NCBI GenBank assembly: GCA_019637615.1
Contig: JAHBVJ010000010.1
Span: 1-64,000, forward strand
Source of the DNA: Anaerolineae bacterium
Lineage (GTDB): Bacteria; Chloroflexota; Anaerolineae; Aggregatilineales; UBA2796
Direction: 5' to 3'
Length of the DNA: 64,000 nucleotides
Each line of letters starts with the position of its first letter. Position 1 is the stretch's first letter. Made by a program: the position numbers and the translations under genes. Below the pieces are notes generated by a model. That model searched no databases. It was not told the origin of the DNA and worked only from the letters and a program-made list of their open reading frames with translations. Below, piece after piece: positions 58,169 to 64,000 of this stretch.

Positions 58169-59562
58169 ACCTGCAACATACCCTCAATCGGGTGACCGCC
58201 GTCGTGCTGATCAGCTTTTCGATGATCGCCCTGAGTCTCGGCTACTGGTCAGTAGTCGGCGGCGATAGTCTGCTCGCCCGCAGTGACAATCCGCGTTTGG
58301 TGGAGGCTGAACGCGCCATCCAACGCGGCATGATCGTAGATCGACACGAGGCAGTGCTGGCAAAGACCGATCTGGTCGGGCATTCGGTATCGGGGCAGCC
58401 GGTGATGAAGCGCGTGTATCCGTTTGGCGACGACGCCAGTGTGGTTGGCTACTACAGCTTGCGTTATGGCAGCGGCGGCGTGGAAGCGGCCTTCGACAGC
58501 GAACTGCGCGGTTCGCAAACCGAAGTGGATCGGCTGCTGCACCGCGTTCAGATGGGCAGCGACCTGCAACTGACCATCGACATGCCGCTGCAACAGGCCA
58601 TCATCGCGGCGATGGGACGGTCGCCGGGGGCGGTGGTCGTCGTGGAAGTGCCGTCCGGCGCGGTGCGGGCGCTGATCAGCCTGCCGAGTTATGATCCTGA
58701 ACGGCTGGATGATACGTACTCGCTGTTACGGTTGAATCCGTTCGCCCCGCTGCTCAACCGCGTGACACAGGGCATCTACCAACCGGGCGGCGCGCTGCAA
58801 ACGATCATTCTGGCGACGCTGCTGACCGACCGCCAAACACTAGATCAGACCGTGCTTGGTGCGGCGGAACCGATCCGCATCAACGGGCTGACCATCGCGT
58901 GTACAAGCACTGGTGCCAGCGTGAAGACGTTTGCCGATGCCTATGCGCAAGCGTGCCCGTCGCCCTTCGTGGACGCCGCCATGAGCGCCCCCGGCGATGT
59001 GCAAGACATGTTCAACGCGTTTGGGCTGCTGGAAGCGCCCAATCTGATCAAGTTCGGGACGGTGAGCGGGCGCACGCCGACGGCCTTGACCAACTTCCGC
59101 GATCCGGTGAAGCTGCGCGCGCAAGCCAGCGGGCAGGGCGACCTGACCGTGACGCCGCTGCAAATGGCGCTGGTCGCCGCCACCATCGCGAATCGAGGCA
59201 ACACCGTCACGCCCTATCTCGTGCAGGCGATCCGCGCCCCGAACAGTGGCACATGGCAGGCGCTGAACCCGCTCCCCGAAGAACATGCCGTGATCACCGG
59301 CGATGTCACGGACGCCATCCGCAGCGCCATGCGCGAAGCCGTCACACGGGGAGCCGCCAGCGCCGCCGATCAACCTGATTTAACGATTTATGGTCATGCG
59401 AGTTATGCTTACACAGGTGTTACTGCCAACTCATGGTTCATCGGCTTCATCGAACTGCCGGATGATCAAGCGGTGGTAGTAGCGGTGGCGCTCGAAGGCA
59501 AAAACGATCCGGCGCTGGCTTCCAAGATCGGGGGAACAGCGCTGCGAGAAGCCGCGAAATAG
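58165..59562 (+). CDS. Penicillin-binding-protein homologue lacking active-site motifs
   Basis: 465 residues coupled to the RodA-like gene. N-terminal membrane anchor (VTAVVLISFSMIALSLGYW), pedestal (AIQRGMIVDRHEAVLAKTD, YGSGGVEAAFDSELRG) and the PBP fold (LTIDMPLQQAII, GAVVVVEVPSGAVRALISLPSYDP, GQGDLTVTPLQMALVAATIANRG). But SxxK is GALQ (YQPGGALQTII), the SxN region reads TFADAYAQACPSPF, and the KTG region reads TIYGHASYAYTG. With Ser, Lys and KTG all gone, it cannot be a transpeptidase by the known mechanism. It probably acts as a structural activator of the RodA partner. The intact FtsI is at 30886. Confidence 0.88.
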   Translation: MNLQHTLNRVTAVVLISFSMIALSLGYWSVVGGDSLLARSDNPRLVEAERAIQRGMIVDRHEAVLAKTDLVGHSVSGQPVMKRVYPFGDDASVVGYYSLRYGSGGVEAAFDSELRGSQTEVDRLLHRVQMGSDLQLTIDMPLQQAIIAAMGRSPGAVVVVEVPSGAVRALISLPSYDPERLDDTYSLLRLNPFAPLLNRVTQGIYQPGGALQTIILATLLTDRQTLDQTVLGAAEPIRINGLTIACTSTGASVKTFADAYAQACPSPFVDAAMSAPGDVQDMFNAFGLLEAPNLIKFGTVSGRTPTALTNFRDPVKLRAQASGQGDLTVTPLQMALVAATIANRGNTVTPYLVQAIRAPNSGTWQALNPLPEEHAVITGDVTDAIRSAMREAVTRGAASAADQPDLTIYGHASYAYTGVTANSWFIGFIELPDDQAVVVAVALEGKNDPALASKIGGTALREAAK

Positions 59563-59733
59563 GAGGATACGCAGGCAGATTATCGGGATGGCTGGTGCGT
59601 GTAGAGCCACATTGGAACAGATAGCCCCGAAAACAGGGCTTTTCTATCAAATGTTTCGCAATACACTGTACGGGTTATCAACTTTATGCTATAAACCGAT
59701 ATTAGGATCATCTTCATCTAGGGTTAAGCAATT

Positions 59734-61314
59734 ATGTCCGACGCCGCGCAAGTGCGTCAGCTTGAAACACTCATCCAAATCGCTCAAATGCTCAATTCCT
59801 TGGATATTGAGGCGGTTCTGCGCAATATTTTGCGCTTAACGACAGAGGCTGTGGGCGCGACGAATGGCAGTTTCTTCCTGTTCGATGAGCACGAGAAGCG
59901 ACTGACCCACTTCATCGCCTCTCGCGAACTCAGCGCCGAAGAACGCGCCAAGACCTCCTTCAGCGTACTGGAGAAAGGCGTAGCGGGCTGGGTTTTGGGA
60001 AACCGCCGCGCTGTCCTGATCGAAGATACCGTGAGCGATCCGCGTTGGCTGATGCTCGAAGATAGATTCCGGGTGCGCTCTGCCATGTGCGTACCATTTT
60101 TCATCGACGGTAGTATGCGCGGCGTGATGACGCTCGAACATACCTCCCCTAACCAGTTCGACAGTACGGCACTGCGGATTGCCGAAGCCACCGCCACGCA
60201 AGCGGGCACCTCGCTGCGAAACGCGGAATTGTTCGAGCGCGTGCAGACTCAGCAAGAACAATTGGAAGCCGTCCTCAACAGCATTTCCGACGCCTTGTTC
60301 GTCGTCAATGAGCGCTGGAATATCCAACTGATGAATCCCGCTGGTCGCGAACTGCTCGGCAGCGAGGACGAAGATGTCATCGGGAAGCCGCTGAACGGCG
60401 TTTCGCCCAACACCATGTTCGCCACGCTGACGGCGATGATCATCGAGCTGTTCGGGCGTGCCAGCGCACAGGACAAAGTCTTCACCTTCGATCTGCGCGA
60501 TGATAAGCTGTTCAAGGATTTTTCCGTCACGGCGCGGCGGCTGGTCAAAGAAGATGGCAGCGAGATTGGCGAAAGCGGCGACGGCGGCTATGTGATCGGG
60601 CTGCACGATGTCACTTCGCTCAAGGATTTGACGCGCCTGAAGACGCATATGATCCAAATGGCCTCGCACGACCTCAAGAATCCACTTGGCGTGTTGATCG
60701 GCTATCTCGATCTGATGCAGTACGACATCACCCATAACACGATGCCCGATCCGATGTACATCGACCACATGCACAAGACCATCACGCGGATGGAAACATT
60801 GATCGCGACGCTGCTGGAAGCGCAGCGATCTGACCGCGATGTGACGATGAAGCGCGTGCCCGTTGACCCGCACGAATTGATCGATGTGGTGCTGGAAGAT
60901 AACGCGGATGCCGCGAACCAGCATAATCAGAAGTTGGTCAAGGATATTCAGAAGGCGCTGCGACCATTGCGCGGCGATTTCTTGCAACTCCGCCAAGCCA
61001 TGAACAATCTGGTCGGGAACGCGATCAAGTATACACCCGACGGCGGCACCATCACCGTCCGCGTGCGCACGGAAGATGACCGCTTCCTGTTCACCGTAGA
61101 CGATACTGGCTACGGCATTCCGGCTGACCAGCAAGACAAAATCTTCAGTTCGTACTTCCGCGCCACCAGCAGCGCCACCCGCCACATCGAAGGGACGGGC
61201 GTCGGTCTGAGCTTGGTCAAGGAAGTGATCGAACGGCACGGCGGGCAAGTCGGCTTCAACAGCGCGGAAGGCAAAGGCTCGACGTTCTATTTCTGGCTCC
61301 CGCTGCTGGAGTGA
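59734..61314 (+). CDS. Sensor histidine kinase (GAF-PAS-HisKA-HATPase)
   Basis: 526 residues, no membrane segment. GAF at about 10-165 (IAQMLNSLDIEAVLRNILRLTTEAVGATNGSFFLFDE), PAS at about 175-290 (VLNSISDALFVVNERWNIQLMNPAG), HisKA with the phospho-His in MASHDLKNPLGVLIGYL (about 305-320), HATPase with N box NLVGNAIKYTPDGG, G1 DTGYGIPADQQDKIF and G2 GTGVGLSLVKEVIERHGG. A soluble sensor for an intracellular signal. No response regulator gene adjoins, so it is an orphan kinase here. Confidence 0.92.
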   Translation: MSDAAQVRQLETLIQIAQMLNSLDIEAVLRNILRLTTEAVGATNGSFFLFDEHEKRLTHFIASRELSAEERAKTSFSVLEKGVAGWVLGNRRAVLIEDTVSDPRWLMLEDRFRVRSAMCVPFFIDGSMRGVMTLEHTSPNQFDSTALRIAEATATQAGTSLRNAELFERVQTQQEQLEAVLNSISDALFVVNERWNIQLMNPAGRELLGSEDEDVIGKPLNGVSPNTMFATLTAMIIELFGRASAQDKVFTFDLRDDKLFKDFSVTARRLVKEDGSEIGESGDGGYVIGLHDVTSLKDLTRLKTHMIQMASHDLKNPLGVLIGYLDLMQYDITHNTMPDPMYIDHMHKTITRMETLIATLLEAQRSDRDVTMKRVPVDPHELIDVVLEDNADAANQHNQKLVKDIQKALRPLRGDFLQLRQAMNNLVGNAIKYTPDGGTITVRVRTEDDRFLFTVDDTGYGIPADQQDKIFSSYFRATSSATRHIEGTGVGLSLVKEVIERHGGQVGFNSAEGKGSTFYFWLPLLE

Positions 61315-61320
61315 GAAAAG

Positions 61321-61441
61321 TCCTTAGTGCTGAGTGCTTAGTCCTTAGTAGAACCGGATTGTGAGTTGTCGTTGGTTATCCATAAGCATACATGGACATT
61401 TGACCTCACCCCTTCTTTGCGAAGCGGAGAGGGGGAACCAA
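61321..61441. repeat. Degenerate heptamers plus CCTCACC repeat
   Basis: 61321-61350 is a run of TTAGTGC/TGAGTGC/TTAGTCC heptamers just after the kinase stop. 61401-61441 is a shortened CCTCACC...GCGAAGCGGAGAGGGGGAACC repeat. A repeated pairing of the two families is also seen at 62851-62940. Confidence 0.65.
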
Positions 61442-61518
61442 GATGCCACCTGATATGTCGGTACTAACGCCGATTTTGATTTGTGGATTGAGCGTTAAGC
61501 GCGGAACACGAGCTTACC

Positions 61519-62172
61519 TCATTTGATGGCGTATCCGGCGATATGCGGTGCGACGATGGGGATGTCTAGCCGGAAGGGATCGATGTGGACGCGGCTGAAG
61601 CCCGCCCCCTCAATGGTCGCGCCTGTGTCACGATCCGGATTACAGCCGTCGCTGAAGGGTTTCCACAACGGCTTCACCAAGCGCTGAATGCGGTAAGATC
61701 GGCTGTCGTGCGGCGCGGCGACGTGCTCGATGAACACGAACCGCCCGCCGACCTTGAGCACCCGTCGAATCTCCTGAAGTGTGCGCTGCGGATCGGGCAC
61801 GGAGCACAACACCAAGGTGCTCACTACCGCGTCCACACTGTTGTCGTCAGCCTCCAAGCGCTCCGATTTCCCCTCACGCAGTTGCACGTTCATGCCGAGC
61901 CGCTGCGCCTCCTGCTGAAGGTGCGGGAACATGGCGGGGTTCGGTTCGATGCCGATCCAGCGCACATCACGCGGATAGTAACCGAGGTTGGGGCCAGTGC
62001 CGGGGCCGATCTCAAGCACATCGCCGTGCAGATCACCGAGCAGGGCGCGTTTGTGCGCATCGTAATATTGTTTACTGGTCTTGCTCTCGGAGGCCAGCAT
62101 ATGCGCGAACAGGCGTTGATACCAGTTGGGGCGAGATTTAGGCGTTAGCGGCGACTGTGATCCAGTGGTCAT
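61519..62172 (-). CDS. Class I SAM-dependent methyltransferase
   Basis: 217 residues. Motif I VLEIGPGTGPNLGYYP, motif II WIGIEPNPAMFPHLQQEA, motif III DAVVSTLVLCSVPDPQRTLQEIRRVLKVGGRFVFIEHVAAP (typical of the UbiE/Methyltransf_11 group). The N-terminal extension (NWYQRLFAHMLASESKTSKQYYD) is common in this subgroup. The start at 62172 has AGGAGG 6 bases upstream. The substrate is unknown; quinone or phospholipid methylation is possible. Located 42 bases from RNase HII on the same strand. Confidence 0.85.
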   Translation of the reverse strand: MTTGSQSPLTPKSRPNWYQRLFAHMLASESKTSKQYYDAHKRALLGDLHGDVLEIGPGTGPNLGYYPRDVRWIGIEPNPAMFPHLQQEAQRLGMNVQLREGKSERLEADDNSVDAVVSTLVLCSVPDPQRTLQEIRRVLKVGGRFVFIEHVAAPHDSRSYRIQRLVKPLWKPFSDGCNPDRDTGATIEGAGFSRVHIDPFRLDIPIVAPHIAGYAIK

Positions 62173-62214
62173 GACGGCCTCCTGCTTGGGCAAGTCAAGT
62201 TAGCGTACGACAAA

Positions 62215-62847
62215 TCAGCCTTCGAAGCCGGGGAGCTTGGGGCCGAAGCGGGACAGCGCCGTTTGCACGAATTTGAGGCGATGATGGGGCGTGATGCCAT
62301 GTGCTTGCAGCGCGGCTAGATGGGCTTTCGTGCCGTACCCCGCGTTGTGATCCCAGCCATAAACGGGAAATTCCTCATGCAACTGCTGCATCAGGCGGTC
62401 ACGCGTGACTTTGGCGACGATCGAAGCTGCCGCCACCGATTGCACATGCGCATCGGCTTCCACCACGCTCTTGACCAGTTTGGCGCGTGCGCCCAGATTT
62501 TGCAGCTTGAGGTTGCCATCCACGATATATTGCATGGCCTCCACGCGCATGATCAGGCGCTCGAACACGGTGCGGTTCGCCCACCCGATGTTATAGGCGT
62601 TGATGTCTTCCACGGAGATGATCTCGGTTTCGACGGTGAGGGCATATTCATAGATGTAGCGCAGCAGTTCCTCGCGCTGGTCGCGACTGAGTTTTTTCGA
62701 GTCGCGCAGTTCGGCGTGCCGGAAAAAGGCGTTGAAGTTGAACCCCGGCGGGAAGCACACCATCGCGGCGACCAACGGCCCCGCCAATGGCCCGCGTCCG
62801 GCCTCGTCCAGCCCGCACAGGAGCGGGGTATCTTCGATGCTGTCCAT
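62215..62847 (-). CDS. rnhB: Ribonuclease HII
   Basis: 210 residues. The DEDD active site is in place: LCGLDEAGRGPLAGPLVAA (Asp, Glu), LVKSVVEADAHVQSVAAASIVAKVTRD (Asp) and a C-terminal HAGYGTKAHLAAL. RDSKKLSRDQREELL is also typical. It removes ribonucleotides and RNA primers from DNA. Start at 62847 in the first in-frame ATG; upstream DNA is repeat sequence. Confidence 0.92.
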   Translation of the reverse strand: MDSIEDTPLLCGLDEAGRGPLAGPLVAAMVCFPPGFNFNAFFRHAELRDSKKLSRDQREELLRYIYEYALTVETEIISVEDINAYNIGWANRTVFERLIMRVEAMQYIVDGNLKLQNLGARAKLVKSVVEADAHVQSVAAASIVAKVTRDRLMQQLHEEFPVYGWDHNAGYGTKAHLAALQAHGITPHHRLKFVQTALSRFGPKLPGFEG

Positions 62848-62850
62848 AGG

Positions 62851-62940
62851 AAGTGCTTAGTGCTAAGTCCTTCGTGCTGAGTATATTCAACCTCACCCCC
62901 TGACCCCCTCTCCGCTTCGCAACGAGGGGGAACCGAGAGG
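62851..62940. repeat. Heptamer remnants plus CCTCACC repeat upstream of rnhB
   Basis: GTGCTTAGTGCTAAGTCC then, from 62889, AACCTCACCCCCTGACCCCC, TCTCCGCTTCGCAACGAGG, GGGAACCGAG. The hairpin part is near identical to 49827-49876. This lies within the promoter-side leader of rnhB. Confidence 0.7.
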
Positions 62941-63087
62941 CTACCTGATGAGGCTGTACTAGCGTCGGCTTTGATCTAAGAGCATCGGTTTGCCCTTGCT
63001 CCAACGTTGGAAAGAGCAACTAGATTATACCGTGCTGCGTACAGATTTCTGTAGAGATGATGCGGCATGAACGGAGACGTAAACATC

Positions 63088-63363
63088 ATGCAGAGATGGG
63101 AATATCAAACGCTAGTCGTCAAGATCGGGCGCGAAAAGCAGGTGGAAGTCGTCCAGCTCAACAACAAGGAAGCCAAGGCCGTCGAACCGGGCGGGCTGTT
63201 CAAAGAGCCGATGTACCACGACCTGCCTACCTATCTGGCGCAGGTGGGACAGGACGGCTGGGAAGTAGCCGGAACCGCGCCTTTGACGCATACTATCCCC
63301 GGTTCGGGCACGGGTGATGGTCGTAACCGCGTGATGATCATCCTCAAGCGCCCGTTGGAATAG
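63088..63363 (+). CDS. Small DUF4177-like protein
   Basis: 91 residues. MQRWEYQTLVVKIG and LAQVGQDGWEVAGTAPL and the end NRVMIILKRPLE follow the pattern of DUF4177, a small alpha/beta domain of unknown role (W-E-Y start, LN..G..GWE, IILKR end). The start may instead be the ATG at 63067, adding seven residues; neither has an ideal Shine-Dalgarno. A glycosyltransferase gene starts nine bases downstream. Function unknown. Confidence 0.7.
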   Translation: MQRWEYQTLVVKIGREKQVEVVQLNNKEAKAVEPGGLFKEPMYHDLPTYLAQVGQDGWEVAGTAPLTHTIPGSGTGDGRNRVMIILKRPLE

Positions 63364-63372
63364 CAGAGGCTT

Positions 63373-64000
63373 ATGAAGCTTGCCCTTGTGCATGATTGGC
63401 TGAATCAGGTTGGCGGTGCGGAGGATGTGCTGGCGTCGCTGGTCAAGATGTACCCCGCCGCGCCGCTGTACACCAGCATTTATTGGCGCGAAAAGATGCC
63501 CACCGCATGGCGCACATGGCCTATCCACACGCTGTGGATCGACCGTGTGCCGGGGATTCATGAACATCATCAGCGCTACCTGCCCTTGTATCCGTTGGCC
63601 TTTGGCGGGCTGAACTTGGGCGCGTACGACGTGATCCTCTCCAACAAGAGCGGCTTTTGTCACGGCGTGCAGAAAAGCAGCGCAGTGCATGTGTGTTACT
63701 GCCTCGCGCCAACGCGCTACGTGTGGCAATTGGACGCCTACATGGATCGCGAGAATATGGGCAAGGCGACGCGGCTGATGCTGCGTCCGCTGGTGTCGCT
63801 GCTGAAACGCTGGGATTACGCGGCGGCGCAGCGCGTCGATCACTTCATCGCGATCTCGACGGAGATTCAGGCGCGCATCCGGCAGTTTTACGGGCGCGAG
63901 TCGGTGGTCATCTACCCGCCCGTCGAGACGGCACGCTTCAAGCCTGTCGAAGCGACGGGCGACTATTTCTTGATTGTCTCGCGGCTGATCCCCTACAAAC
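63373..64000 (+). CDS. Glycosyltransferase family 4 protein, 5' part (runs off the window)
   Basis: At least 209 residues, open at the window end. MKLALVHDWLNQVGGAEDVLASLVKMYP, then DVILSNKSGFCHGVQK, HVCYCLAPTRYVWQLD, FIAISTEIQARIRQFYGRESVVIYPPVETARF, and YFLIVSRLIPYK, where the acceptor-to-donor domain linker of GT4 enzymes begins. It resembles WbaZ-type mannosyltransferases of exopolysaccharide or O-antigen synthesis. The start at 63373 has AGAGG four bases upstream. The catalytic EX7E lies beyond the window. Confidence 0.88.
   Translation, partial: MKLALVHDWLNQVGGAEDVLASLVKMYPAAPLYTSIYWREKMPTAWRTWPIHTLWIDRVPGIHEHHQRYLPLYPLAFGGLNLGAYDVILSNKSGFCHGVQKSSAVHVCYCLAPTRYVWQLDAYMDRENMGKATRLMLRPLVSLLKRWDYAAAQRVDHFIAISTEIQARIRQFYGRESVVIYPPVETARFKPVEATGDYFLIVSRLIPYK

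Noticed and set aside
59836..61248. 470-residue minus-strand frame
   Set aside because: Shadow of the histidine kinase, which carries all expected catalytic boxes on the plus strand.

Overview
The window looks like a chromosomal segment of a moderately GC-rich bacterium, most likely a member of the Chloroflexota (Anaerolineae-like). This assignment is inference from gene content; there is no rRNA here. It has peptidoglycan and division genes (FtsL-like, FtsI, MraY, FtsW/RodA), FhaA/FhaB-type FHA proteins next to RodA as in Actinobacteria, a ferredoxin plus geranylgeranyl-reductase pair of archaeal type, a carotenoid desaturase beside a UbiA prenyltransferase, and very repeat-rich intergenic DNA. 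Coding is dense on both strands. Only one RNA gene is seen, a tRNA-Arg(ACG).

Layout. 0-2.3 kb: three tandem paralogues of a small SpoIIAA/STAS-like protein (a fourth at 9.5 kb), with a duplicated palindromic element and a small LexA-type HTH gene. 3.5-5.8 kb: a large secreted CARDB+PLAT protein and a membrane protein. 6.4-9.1 kb: ferredoxin/geranylgeranyl reductase, then two paralogous secreted proteins. 10-15.3 kb: hydrolase, prohibitin-like SPFH protein, two surface proteins (one with LysM) and YajC. 15.4-17 kb: HNH endonuclease plus adenine methyltransferase. 17.2-23.1 kb: GDPD, an autoregulated-looking TetR gene with its oxidoreductase, PlsY, a lipoprotein and an APH-type kinase. 23.2-30 kb: a twice-frameshifted SEC-C gene, CrtI, UbiA, MFS, an MsrQ-like protein coupled to a Tat-exported DUF3500 protein, and PanB. 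30.2-35 kb: FtsL-like/FtsI/MraY, then CoaD and a coiled-coil protein. 35.5-39.2 kb: an ISP-type fused restriction-modification enzyme and a DUF433/DUF5615 toxin-antitoxin pair. 40-47 kb: sugar dehydrogenase, stress protein, aldo-keto reductase, FGE-like lipoprotein, a sigma-like factor, a Dam-like protein without NPPY, and an FHA protein. 47.5-50 kb: tRNA, cytosolic sulfite oxidase, methyltransferase. 50.6-53.2 kb: a TIR-NB-ARC-TPR STAND protein. 53.5-54.5 kb: SelD with an in-frame UGA (selenocysteine). 54.7-61.3 kb: FhaA, FhaB, MTA phosphorylase, FtsW/RodA, a transpeptidase-like protein lacking all active-site motifs, and a histidine kinase. 61.5-64 kb: methyltransferase, RNase HII, a small protein and a truncated glycosyltransferase.

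The observations I rate highest are: (1) intergenic elements built from iterated short words whose word changes in step with its palindrome between copies; (2) a translationally coupled DUF3500/MsrQ-like pair that may be an alternative periplasmic redox system; (3) a penicillin-binding-protein homologue without catalytic residues in a rodA operon; (4) a UGA-encoded SelD; (5) a TIR-NB-ARC protein with near-identical 141-bp TPR repeats; (6) a restriction-modification gene with an AT-rich central block; (7) a SEC-C gene broken twice in T4 runs.
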